Shown piece after piece: positions 55,170 through 62,918 of a stretch of 64,000 nt of DNA. Numbering within the stretch: position 1 is the first letter of the stretch; the number at the start of each line of letters is the position of its first letter. Location of the stretch: positions 372,001 to 436,000 of the forward strand of contig NZ_CP141062.1 in assembly GCF_034661295.1 (NCBI RefSeq). The letters are read 5' to 3'. The position numbers were made by a program, and so were the translations under genes. The notes beneath the pieces are model-generated. The model did no database searches and was not told where the DNA came from. It worked only from the letters and a program-made list of their open reading frames with translations. This stretch comes from Faecalibacter sp. LW9. GTDB taxonomy: Bacteria > Bacteroidota > Bacteroidia > Flavobacteriales > Weeksellaceae.

Positions 55170-55793
55170 TTAAAATAAATATTTGATACCTACTTTAACA
55201 CCGTCCATCATACCAGAGTTTAATCCGAATTTGAAAGTGTTATTTGTGTCACCTTGTTTTGGGTTAACTGCATTCCAAGCAAATAATCCGAAAGTTGCTT
55301 CTACAGACCAATTAGATGAGAAGAAGTAATCTAAACCTGGAGCTACTTCAACACCGTAAGTAGTGTAGCTGTGTCTGTAATCAACACCGTCAATTTTATC
55401 TTTGTAGTTTCCGAAACCTACTGGAACAGACGCTTGTCCGAATACTTTTAATCCTCCAGCAATATCCCAATATTTACGTACGAAAGGTTGTACTAAGTAA
55501 GTATTTGTTTTGTGAATAAATTCAGGGCTTTTTTCATCTCTAGATCCTGTGTATCCAAATGCTGCCCCAACTGCTACATCATTCGTAATGAATTTTCCAA
55601 TTGATGGTAATGCTGTGTAAGTTTGAGTATCTCCTTCGTTAGTTGAAGTATATCCAGCTTGACCCATTAACATCCATTTTCCGTTTAATTCTACACCATT
55701 TGTAGATTCAACTTTATTTCCTTCTCCATTCTCTTGTGCAAACAAATTTGTTCCTAATGCGAACATAGATGCTACTAAGATTATTTTTTTCAT
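55170..55793 (-). CDS. Outer-membrane beta-barrel protein
   Basis: A 207-residue protein with signal peptide (residues 1-19, ending LFAQ) and alternating hydrophobic strands ending in an aromatic C-terminus (VGIKYLF), typical of small eight-stranded barrels. A Gly/Asn/Thr-rich linker precedes the barrel. Specific transport function unknown. A perfect 16-bp palindrome lies just upstream of its start. Confidence 0.85.
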   Translation of the reverse strand: MKKIILVASMFALGTNLFAQENGEGNKVESTNGVELNGKWMLMGQAGYTSTNEGDTQTYTALPSIGKFITNDVAVGAAFGYTGSRDEKSPEFIHKTNTYLVQPFVRKYWDIAGGLKVFGQASVPVGFGNYKDKIDGVDYRHSYTTYGVEVAPGLDYFFSSNWSVEATFGLFAWNAVNPKQGDTNNTFKFGLNSGMMDGVKVGIKYLF

Positions 55794-55801
55794 AACATTT
55801 A

Positions 55802-55817
55802 AACTTTACGTAAAGTT
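55802..55817 (-). promoter_or_regulatory. 16-bp perfect palindrome next to the barrel-protein start
   Basis: AACTTTACGTAAAGTT is its own reverse complement. It is 8 nt upstream of the ATG on the minus strand, in the position of a leader structure or operator. Confidence 0.45.
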
Positions 55818-56096
55818 CAGTTTGGAACAGTTGGAAAGAAATGATTAATATCAGTTAATTTTAAAGATTTGTTTAAAATATTTCAGTGGAATAGTTATTT
55901 TGCTGAATGATATTCAATTGTGAAATGTTAAATGTGAAAAATCCTAAAATTTATCATAAAAAAAAGAAGCTGTTTTGGCTTACCTTTATATGTTGTTATG
56001 TTGATGTTAGAAGAGGATTTTGGCGAATTAAGTCCAACCATTCAAAATTTATTGACATTTTGAAAAGTTTATTTTCGTTATAATTTATAAAAATAA
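55818..56096. other. Intergenic region upstream of the barrel gene
   Basis: AT-rich, no gene recognised. A weak minus-strand hairpin with T-tail (AAGCC...GCTT, about 55963-55983) is present. Confidence 0.35.
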
Positions 56097-56120
56097 AAGG
56101 AAGCTTTGTAGAGCTTCCTT
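56097..56120 (-). terminator. Intrinsic terminator after the blaI-blaR1 operon
   Basis: AAGGAAGCT / AGCTTCCTT stem with a T-rich tail on the minus strand. The stem is almost the same sequence as the terminator at 55113-55140. Confidence 0.85.
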
Positions 56121-56137
56121 AAAAGTGTTATAGAAAA

Positions 56138-57982
56138 TTATTTTATTTTCTTTTGTTGTTTTTCTAATGCTTTGATGCGTTTTTTCGTTTCTTTTTCTTT
56201 CGATTTTAATTGATCTAGTTCTTTTGCGATTTGCTCTTTTGTTTGTGGTTCAGTTTCGATGTATGAACTTTTAACTGAAATTGAATTTCCATGGATAATA
56301 GGATACGAACTATTTTTAGTTAGTACAGAAAAACGATGAGGTTGTACATCGATACTCCATCCATTTTTTGATTCAAAGTCTGTTTTTGTAGGTATGACAA
56401 CGGAAAGTCTATTATGAATAGGAGGAATGTTTTTTAATTCTTTTAGAGTGTTATCATCAATAACAATGGTTTCATTTTTTGAAGGAGCTAACGATTGACT
56501 AATTAATTTATCTTTAGAATCGAATACAAGAATTTTATCTTCAACTTGGATTACTTTGGTACCGTTTCGTTTTAACATTTCAATACCAGCAAAGTTTTTA
56601 ATATCCAAATCTTTTAATTTTGCTTTTATCGTAGGCGTTAAAATCTCATTTGTTGATAGTTCATCAAGTTTTAAAATTTTAGAATTACTTTCTTTAAATT
56701 TTGATTCAACATTAAATTTGATGGTGTCATTATTCTTTTTAAGAACTTGTAAAAAGTTTCTGTCTTTTCCAACGACAATGGATTTAATTTCTTTTGGATC
56801 GATGTTTTTTAATTGATCTCCATTTTCGATTTTAATATTGTTTTTTTGTACCGCTAAATTTTCAAGTTTAAACTCTTTCGTTTCTCTAGAATGTAATTCG
56901 ACTTTTCCAGTTTCAGATCTATAATCTATGGTAAAATTTTTAATATCTGCTTTAGGGATATCTTTTATTTCTTTTGGAAAAATCATTCTTTTATTCGTTG
57001 AATCAATCGTTATATTATCGGCTGCAATGATTTCAGTATCTTTAGCTATTTTTTTAAATTCGATAATCGGATTTTCTACTTTCTGATCTAAAACGTTTTC
57101 TACTTTTTTAGCATTTTGTTTTACTTCTTGTGCAAATGTTTTTTGACTAAATAAAACAAATGCAGATAATATAAATGGAAAACTAGCAAAAGATAATATA
57201 CGAGCTTTTCTTTTTGATGTATGTTTGGTCATCATAAGTAATCTTTTTTTGGTTAGAATAAAATTGAAATGACTCGCAACTGAATTTTGAGATTGAGCTG
57301 CAATACAATCTAATATTTGATGCTGGTATATTTTTACGTCGACGTCATTTTGTAAAACATATTCATCAGCCAAAAATTCGTGGTTTAATTTGATGGATTT
57401 TTTATATAAATAGATAAAAGGATTGAACCAAAATACAATCTGAAAGATTTCTATGAATACGATATCCCAACTGTGTTTTTGGATGCAATGTGCTTTTTCG
57501 TGCTGAATTAAGTTCGGATGAATTGTATCATAATTTTCTTGTGGCAGAAAGATATAATGCAAGAAACTAAATGGTTGATCAGTTTTATCGTCTAAAACGA
57601 AAGTGATTTCTTGTGTTTCAAATTTTTCATCCTGTTTAATTCGGTATATAATAGAAATAATATTGAATACAAATCGGAAAAATAATCCTAGTCCAATAAT
57701 TCCATAAATCAAATTCAAAAGTTCCCCATAATTCCATCCTGACTCTTGTTCTAAGAGTTGAGGATTAGCCAAAATATATGCTATAATTTCTGGAGAAAGT
57801 TGAGTTTCCTGTATAGTCATCGGCAACTCCATTTCGTAGATGGGAGCAACTAAAGAAAACACTAGTGAAAACAGTAAGTAAAATCGGTTGATTTTGTACA
57901 TACTTTCTCGCTCTAGGAAAACTTTATAAAACGAATAAAGAAATCCAGAGCATAAAACAAATTTGATGATATAAGCTATCAT
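56138..57982 (-). CDS. BlaR1/MecR1-type M56 sensor metalloprotease
   Basis: A 614-residue membrane protein. Four membrane segments (about 4-20, 34-48, 92-115, 262-285) frame a cytoplasmic zinc protease with HEKAH (His161, His165) and the third-ligand motif NHEFLADEY. Instead of a penicillin-binding sensor, the ~330-residue periplasmic part has three related segments (IKNFTIDYRSETGKV, IKSIVVGKDRNFLQV, IKNFAGIEMLKRNGTKV) and ends in a charged coiled coil (residues 575-614). Family logic: ligand sensing outside triggers protease cleavage of the BlaI-type repressor encoded 3 nt upstream. The signal is unknown. Confidence 0.9.
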   Translation of the reverse strand: MIAYIIKFVLCSGFLYSFYKVFLERESMYKINRFYLLFSLVFSLVAPIYEMELPMTIQETQLSPEIIAYILANPQLLEQESGWNYGELLNLIYGIIGLGLFFRFVFNIISIIYRIKQDEKFETQEITFVLDDKTDQPFSFLHYIFLPQENYDTIHPNLIQHEKAHCIQKHSWDIVFIEIFQIVFWFNPFIYLYKKSIKLNHEFLADEYVLQNDVDVKIYQHQILDCIAAQSQNSVASHFNFILTKKRLLMMTKHTSKRKARILSFASFPFILSAFVLFSQKTFAQEVKQNAKKVENVLDQKVENPIIEFKKIAKDTEIIAADNITIDSTNKRMIFPKEIKDIPKADIKNFTIDYRSETGKVELHSRETKEFKLENLAVQKNNIKIENGDQLKNIDPKEIKSIVVGKDRNFLQVLKKNNDTIKFNVESKFKESNSKILKLDELSTNEILTPTIKAKLKDLDIKNFAGIEMLKRNGTKVIQVEDKILVFDSKDKLISQSLAPSKNETIVIDDNTLKELKNIPPIHNRLSVVIPTKTDFESKNGWSIDVQPHRFSVLTKNSSYPIIHGNSISVKSSYIETEPQTKEQIAKELDQLKSKEKETKKRIKALEKQQKKIK

Positions 57983-57985
57983 AGG

Positions 57986-58357
57986 CTATTTCTTTTTCCG
58001 GTCGATTTCGTTGTCGATAACATCTCTTAATTTCTCTAATTCTTCGATACTCATCGTGTTCGATTTTGCAAAAAATGAAGCAAATTGAGCAACTGAATTA
58101 TTAAAGAAATTAGAAATCATTCCTTTCACTTCTTTTGAGAAATAATCATCTTTCTTTACCAAAGGAAAATACAAACGCGAATTTCCTTGTTGTTCGTAAT
58201 CGATAAATCCTTTATCATACATACGTTTCAATAACGTCGCAATCGTAGTTGCAGCAGGCTTTGGTTCTGGCGCAGCATCAATAATATCTTTGGCGTAGGC
58301 TTTTCCTTTCGACCAAATCACTTCCATTACTTCTTCTTCTTTTTTAGATAAATTCAT
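57986..58357 (-). CDS. BlaI/MecI/CopY-family repressor
   Basis: A 123-residue winged-helix repressor (LSKKEEEVMEVIWSKGKAYAKDI, PAATTIATLLKRMYDKGFIDYEQQGNSRLYFPLV) with a dimerising, Phe-rich C-terminal helix (MISNFFNNSVAQFASFF), where family members are cleaved by the cognate M56 protease. It is first in an operon with that protease. Two operator-like dyads overlap its promoter and leader, so it probably autoregulates. There is no beta-lactamase gene next to it. Confidence 0.95.
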   Translation of the reverse strand: MNLSKKEEEVMEVIWSKGKAYAKDIIDAAPEPKPAATTIATLLKRMYDKGFIDYEQQGNSRLYFPLVKKDDYFSKEVKGMISNFFNNSVAQFASFFAKSNTMSIEELEKLRDVIDNEIDRKKK

Positions 58358-58361
58358 GTTT

Positions 58362-58373
58362 CTATAATTGTAG
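58362..58373. promoter_or_regulatory. BlaI-type operator dyad 2
   Basis: CTATAATTGTAG: imperfect version of the CTACAAATGTAG dyad, 16 bp away centre to centre, in the blaI leader. Confidence 0.5.
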
Positions 58374-58377
58374 AATA

Positions 58378-58389
58378 CTACAAATGTAG
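58378..58389. promoter_or_regulatory. BlaI-type operator dyad 1, overlapping the -7 promoter
   Basis: CTACAAATGTAG has CTACA / TGTAG arms, the TACA/TGTA core known from BlaI/MecI operators. On the minus strand it contains TACATTTG, a full -7 element, so repressor binding would block the promoter. Confidence 0.6.
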
Positions 58390-58497
58390 AATAAAAATTG
58401 AGATCACCAACTTTTTAAGAAAAAATTAATAAAGGATTGTCAAGATGAATTTTATAATGAATACAGTTTCTTTGATAAGCTCAGAGGGAAAAAAATT

Positions 58498-58563
58498 GTC
58501 ATTCTGAATTTATTTTACGATCACATTATATTTTATAAGAAGATGAAATGTGCTCAGCTTGAC
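58498..58563. repeat. REP-like 66-bp repeat, copy 1
   Basis: Begins GTCATTCTGAATTTATTTTA and ends CTCAGCTTGAC. It matches copy 2 at about 56 of 66 positions. The ends are imperfect inverted repeats of each other. Confidence 0.7.
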
Positions 58564-58694
58564 AGCTAGATAAGACAAATCGATGGATTGTAGTCTCGTA
58601 GAATTAGAAAATAGTATAGTGAAATACACAAACTGTCGAAATGATGTTATCTTAAACGAATAAGTAGTGAAGAATCTAAATAAAGCGAAATCAA
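58564..58694. other. Spacer between REP-like repeats
   Basis: No gene recognised; a segment AACGAATAAGTAGTGAAGAATCTA looks like part of the same dispersed-repeat family (inference). Confidence 0.3.
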
Positions 58695-58760
58695 GTCATC
58701 CTGAATTTATTTCAGGATCTCATCATATTTTACAAAAAGCTAAAATGTGTTCAGCTTGAC
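58695..58760. repeat. REP-like 66-bp repeat, copy 2
   Basis: GTCATCCTGAATTTATTTCAGG... to ...TTCAGCTTGAC. This copy retains the internal hairpin CCTGAA-TTTAT-TTCAGG (copy 1 has lost it) and GTCA/TGAC termini. It is the type of dispersed intergenic repeat often seen in flavobacteria. Confidence 0.7.
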
Positions 58761-58824
58761 TTTTTCTCAATACCAAATTCCTACATTAATGCATTCCCAC
58801 ATTAACGAATTTTAAATTAACACA

Positions 58825-60078
58825 TTAACCAATTAACTCATCCACATATTCCATTATCATCGCTGTAGCATTGGGCGATTGCTGTACAAAATCCCCCGCT
58901 TTTTGACCAGCTGACGTTCTAAACGAATCATCGGTAATTAATCGATCAATAATCGCATCAAATTCGTGTTGATTTGAAATCGAAAATCCGCCACCAACTT
59001 CAATTAGATCTACAGCTTCTTGGAATTTTTTGTATTTCGGTCCAAAAACCACAGGATTTCCATAGGTCACGGCTTCTAACGTATTGTGAATACCAGCGCC
59101 AAATCCACCGCCGATATACGTCATATCTGCATACGCATAGACCTTAGACAGAATACCAATCGTATTTAAGATGAATACTTTTGCTTGAGCAAGTTGTGCA
59201 ACAGAAGTTTTTTCCAAATCCGAGAATTGAACGAAGGGAACATTTAATTTGGATGTAAAGGCTTCAATTTCTTTGTCGTGTAAATTATGTGGAGCAAAAA
59301 GGATTTTCCAACCTTCGGATAAACGTTGATGAATCAAAGGGAGAAAGAGTTCCTCATCTTTAGGCCACGAACTTCCCACTACAATTAATTTAGAATTCCC
59401 TTTAAATTGATCCATAAAATCCAATTGATTGTTTTGATGCACAATTTGTTTTACACGATCAAATCGGGTATCTCCCGCTAAAGTCGATTGTTGAATGCCA
59501 ATCGAGTCCAATAAGGTTTTACTCTTTTGATTTTGAATAAAGAAATGTGAAATCAAATTTAATTTTTGGGCAAACCAATTGTTACCATTCTTCTTAAAGA
59601 AGTTTTGACTTTCTCTAAAAATTGCAGAAACCACTATCGTTGGAATATTTTTTTGGTGTAATGCAATAATCAGATTAAACCAATATTCATATTTTACCAA
59701 AACCAACAATTCGGGATGTAAAACTTGGATTAATTTTTCAGCATTAGCTTTTGTATCGAGTGGTAAATAAAAGATCACATCAGCGCCTGGATAATTTTTA
59801 CGAATCTCGTATCCAGAAGGCGAAAAGAAAGAGACCGCAATCTTATGATTTGGATATTTTACTTTTAAAGCTTCAATGACAGGACGACCTTGTTCAAACT
59901 CACCCAGAGATGAACAATGCACCCACAAAACTCGATCCTTCGGTTGTATTTTAGAGGTGATTTGTTCCTCCCAATTTTTACGCCCTTCTACCCAAAGTTT
60001 TGCTTTTTCATTAAATCCTGAAGCCAATTTCAGCGCCAATCCGTACGCCTTAATCGATGTGTTATATATTCCTTGCAC
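58825..60078 (-). CDS. waaA: 3-deoxy-D-manno-octulosonic acid transferase
   Basis: A 417-residue GT-B glycosyltransferase that adds Kdo to lipid A precursor at the inner membrane. The N-terminal helix anchors it; AKLWVEGR, WVHCSSLGEFEQGRPVIE (catalytic Glu), FYLPLDTKANA, VKYEYWFN and the C-terminal GGGFGAGIHNTLEAVTYGNPVVFGPKY are conserved. The frame starts at GTG 60078, which fits the family N-terminus and sits 7 nt after a -7 element. It acts after KdsA (19.3 kb). Confidence 0.94.
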   Translation of the reverse strand: MQGIYNTSIKAYGLALKLASGFNEKAKLWVEGRKNWEEQITSKIQPKDRVLWVHCSSLGEFEQGRPVIEALKVKYPNHKIAVSFFSPSGYEIRKNYPGADVIFYLPLDTKANAEKLIQVLHPELLVLVKYEYWFNLIIALHQKNIPTIVVSAIFRESQNFFKKNGNNWFAQKLNLISHFFIQNQKSKTLLDSIGIQQSTLAGDTRFDRVKQIVHQNNQLDFMDQFKGNSKLIVVGSSWPKDEELFLPLIHQRLSEGWKILFAPHNLHDKEIEAFTSKLNVPFVQFSDLEKTSVAQLAQAKVFILNTIGILSKVYAYADMTYIGGGFGAGIHNTLEAVTYGNPVVFGPKYKKFQEAVDLIEVGGGFSISNQHEFDAIIDRLITDDSFRTSAGQKAGDFVQQSPNATAMIMEYVDELIG

Positions 60079-60085
60079 TATGATG

Positions 60086-60093
60086 CAAAGTTA
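60086..60093 (-). promoter_or_regulatory. -7 promoter element 7 nt before the waaA start
   Basis: On the minus strand TAACTTTG-CATCATA-GTG. The following CATCAT resembles the kdsA start region. Confidence 0.45.
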
Positions 60094-60117
60094 AAACTTT
60101 TGATTAAGGTTTTTTTG

Positions 60118-60125
60118 TACATTTG
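60118..60125 (+). promoter_or_regulatory. -7 promoter element for the DegT aminotransferase gene
   Basis: TACATTTG, 54 nt before the ATG. The leader contains two dyads (60133-60147 and 60151-60165). Confidence 0.5.
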
Positions 60126-60179
60126 TCTATAGTTTTCGATTCGAAAAACAATTGAATCGATCAATAGAATTCATAGGCT

Positions 60180-61295
60180 ATGAAAAAAATTCAAATGGTT
60201 GACTTACAAAGTCAATATCAAAAAATAAAATCAGAAGTTGATGCTTCGATCTTAAACGTAATCGAATCGGCTGCATTTATCAATGGGCCTGAGGTAAAAC
60301 AATTTCAAGCAGATTTAGAGCAATATTTAAATGTAAAACACGTCATTCCTTGTGGAAACGGAACAGATGCTTTACAAATCGCTTTAATGGCATTAGGTTT
60401 AGAACCAGGTGATGAGGTCATCACAGCTGACTTTACGTTTGCTGCCACTGTGGAGGTTATCGATTTATTAAAATTAAAATCAGTTTTGGTTGATGTAAAT
60501 TTAGATACATTTACAATCGATACAGAAAAATTAAAAGCTGCTATTACGCCTAAAACAAAAGCAATTATTCCTGTTCATTTATTTGGTCAATGTGCTAATA
60601 TGGACGAGGTAATGGCAATTGCAAAAGAACATAACTTATTTGTAATAGAGGATACTGCACAAGCGATTGGAGCAGAATATAAAGGTAAGAAAGCTGGAAC
60701 AATTGGTGATATGGGATGTACGTCTTTCTTCCCTTCTAAAAACTTGGGTTGTTATGGTGATGGAGGAGCAATTTTTACTAATAATGATGAATTAGCTCAC
60801 CGTTTACGTGGAATTGTAAATCACGGAATGTACAAACGTTATTACCATGATGAAATTGGTGTAAACTCTCGTTTAGATTCTATCCAAGCAGCTGTTTTAC
60901 GTAATAAATTACCTCATTTAAATTCATATAATGAAGCTCGTTTAGCGGCAGCTACTTATTATAATAACGCTTTTGCTGATATTGAAGAATTAATCACTCC
61001 AGTGGTTTCTAAAGATTCAACTCATGTTTTCCACCAATATACATTACGTGTATTAAATGGAAAAAGAAACGAATTACAAGCCTTCTTAACAGAGAAAGAA
61101 ATTCCAGCAATGATCTATTATCCAGTGCCATTACGCAAACAAAAAGCGTACGACAACGGTCACTACAATGATGCGGATTTCCCAAATACAGATACGTTAG
61201 TCGATGAGGTAATGTCTTTACCAATGCACACTGAATTATCAGAAGAGCAATTGATTTACATTACAACTGCGGTTAAAGAATTTTTCGGAAAATAA
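60180..61295 (+). CDS. DegT/DnrJ/EryC1/StrS-family sugar aminotransferase
   Basis: A 371-residue PLP enzyme that aminates keto-sugar nucleotides for surface polysaccharide. CGNGTDALQIALMALGLEPGDEVITADFTFAATVE, VHLFGQCANMDE, EDTAQAIGAEYKG and the PLP-binding Lys in FFPSKNLGCYGDGGA are all present. The substrate sugar cannot be read from the sequence. Before the IS insertion it was about 60-70 nt upstream of galE, another nucleotide-sugar gene. Confidence 0.93.
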   Translation: MKKIQMVDLQSQYQKIKSEVDASILNVIESAAFINGPEVKQFQADLEQYLNVKHVIPCGNGTDALQIALMALGLEPGDEVITADFTFAATVEVIDLLKLKSVLVDVNLDTFTIDTEKLKAAITPKTKAIIPVHLFGQCANMDEVMAIAKEHNLFVIEDTAQAIGAEYKGKKAGTIGDMGCTSFFPSKNLGCYGDGGAIFTNNDELAHRLRGIVNHGMYKRYYHDEIGVNSRLDSIQAAVLRNKLPHLNSYNEARLAAATYYNNAFADIEELITPVVSKDSTHVFHQYTLRVLNGKRNELQAFLTEKEIPAMIYYPVPLRKQKAYDNGHYNDADFPNTDTLVDEVMSLPMHTELSEEQLIYITTAVKEFFGK

Positions 61296-61321
61296 ACTGA
61301 TAATAAATAAGTTTTTAAGAG

Positions 61322-61350
61322 GCTGTCTCAAAAGTGAGACAGCTTTTTTT
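61322..61350 (+). terminator. Terminator-like hairpin in the IS left end
   Basis: GCTGTCTCA-AAAG-TGAGACAGC followed by eight T: it would stop read-through from the aminotransferase gene. Confidence 0.8.
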
Positions 61351-61407
61351 TAAGAAAAAAGGAAAGCCTAAGCTTTCCCAATTGGTGCAATTTTATTAAA
61401 TTGCTGT

Positions 61408-62745
61408 GTGTATACTAGTTCGAAAATAGTCTTTAAAGATTACAATCCCAAAGAAAATTTGCTTTTTCCTCCAAATTTATCGGAGTTGATAGAAGAAAAG
61501 CATCCTGTTAGAGTTATTTCCAATATAATAGATGGTTTAGCAATTAAAAATCTTATTAATAGCTATAAACCATATGGAACATCATCTTATCACCCAAAAA
61601 TGCTTCTGAAAGTGTTGATTTATGGCTACCTAAGTAATATTTATTCAAGCCGTAAATTAGAACAAGCACTGAAAGAAAATATTCATTTTATGTGGCTTTC
61701 TGGAATGAATCGTCCTGACCATAATACGATAAATCGCTTTCGTAGCGAGCGATTAAAAGGTAAACTGAAATCTATATTCACTCAAATAGTCTTGCTTTTA
61801 GAAAAAGAAGGAATCGTTAGTTTAACAACCACTTTTGTTGATGGGACTAAGATTGAGGCAAGCGCTAATCGCTATACATTCGTTTGGGGAAGAGCGATTA
61901 AAAAACACAAAGCTAGAATTTCTGAGCAGTTAGAAGACTTATGGAATTACGCAGAAAGTGTAGCAAAAGAAGAGCTTCAAAACACAGAAAATATTGAATT
62001 TAAAGAAATCGATTCTGAAAAAGTCACACAAACAATTGATAAGATAAATGAAGTTTTGAAAGATAAAAAAATCCCATCAAAGATTCGTCAAAAGCTCAAT
62101 TATGGAAAGAAAAATTGGTCTAAGAATTTAGAAAAATACAAAAAACAAGAAGAGATTTTACAACAAAGAAATTCTTACTCTAAGACCGATACAGATGCTA
62201 CATTTATGAGAATGAAAGAAGATCATATGAAAAATGGTCAGCTAAAACCCGCTTATAATCTGCAAATCTCCACGAATAAACAGTATATTTTACATTATTC
62301 TATTCACCATAATCCAACCGATACAAAAACTCTAAAACCTCATTTAGCAGGTTTTGAGCAGCATTACCATAGAACTCCAAAAGAGCTTGTAGCCGATGCG
62401 GGCTATGGCTCAGAAGAAAATTATAACTTGCTTAAATCAAAAAAGATAAAACCTTACGTAAAATACAATTACTTCAGAAAAGATCAAAAATCAGGACAAA
62501 TTACTTCTTCAGAGAGCAATCCCAAACTGGCTAAAATAAGAGAAAAAGCATATAAACTTCTCAATACAGTGAGAGGTATCAAACTCAGAAAACAAAGATG
62601 TCACGATGTTGAACCAGTTTTTGCCGAAATAAAACACAACAAAAACTTTAAACGATTTATGTTAAGAGGAGTTGATAAAGTCGAAATTGAAGTCGGCTTA
62701 CTTGCTATTGCTCATAACTTAAAGAAAATGGCGAAAATCACCTGA
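61408..62745 (+). CDS. IS1182-family transposase
   Basis: A 445-residue DDE transposase. Asp145 is in TTFVDGTKIEA, Asp330 in ELVADAGYGS, and the Glu is in CHDVEPVFAEIKHN. The N-terminal domain (HPVRVISNIIDGL, YSSRKLEQALKENIHFMWLSG, PDHNTINRFRS) is typical of IS1182/IS5-like elements. A GTG start is used; no earlier start in frame. The frame is uninterrupted, so the element may be active. Confidence 0.93.
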   Translation: MYTSSKIVFKDYNPKENLLFPPNLSELIEEKHPVRVISNIIDGLAIKNLINSYKPYGTSSYHPKMLLKVLIYGYLSNIYSSRKLEQALKENIHFMWLSGMNRPDHNTINRFRSERLKGKLKSIFTQIVLLLEKEGIVSLTTTFVDGTKIEASANRYTFVWGRAIKKHKARISEQLEDLWNYAESVAKEELQNTENIEFKEIDSEKVTQTIDKINEVLKDKKIPSKIRQKLNYGKKNWSKNLEKYKKQEEILQQRNSYSKTDTDATFMRMKEDHMKNGQLKPAYNLQISTNKQYILHYSIHHNPTDTKTLKPHLAGFEQHYHRTPKELVADAGYGSEENYNLLKSKKIKPYVKYNYFRKDQKSGQITSSESNPKLAKIREKAYKLLNTVRGIKLRKQRCHDVEPVFAEIKHNKNFKRFMLRGVDKVEIEVGLLAIAHNLKKMAKIT

Positions 62746-62848
62746 AAAAAGTTCATTTTACCATCATTTTTACATTTTTTGCTTATTTAATTCAATTTTG
62801 AACTATTAAATTACAAAATTAGATTCATCAGATAAAATACAAAAAAAA

Positions 62849-62879
62849 GAGACTGTCTTTTGAGACAGCCTCTTTTTTA
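62849..62879. terminator. Terminator-like hairpin in the IS right end
   Basis: AAGAGACTGTCT / AGACAGCCTCTT with one mismatch and T-runs on both sides, including the right inverted repeat. Confidence 0.7.
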
Positions 62880-62883
62880 TTTA

Positions 62884-62891
62884 TAAATTTG
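62884..62891 (+). promoter_or_regulatory. -7 promoter element for galE, just outside the IS
   Basis: TAAATTTG, 27 nt before the galE ATG. The only nearby TTTG (62859-62862) lies inside the IS right repeat, 21 nt upstream. Confidence 0.45.
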
Positions 62892-62918
62892 ATGAACTAA
62901 CATCTACTAAAATATATT

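Larger units (their letters stand above)
61318..62873 (+). mobile_element. Complete IS1182-type insertion sequence
   Basis: A 1556-bp element with terminal inverted repeats AGAGGCTGTCTCAAAAG (61318-61334) and its complement (62857-62873), 17 bp identical. It is flanked by a direct repeat TTTTTA (61312-61317 and 62874-62879), which is the likely target duplication. It carries one intact transposase gene. Both ends form strong hairpins next to T-runs. It separates the DegT aminotransferase gene and galE. Confidence 0.92.

Noticed and set aside
58498-58760. A CRISPR array
   Set aside because: Only two 66-bp copies with long, unequal surroundings, inverted ends and ~15% divergence; this is a dispersed repeat, not a CRISPR.
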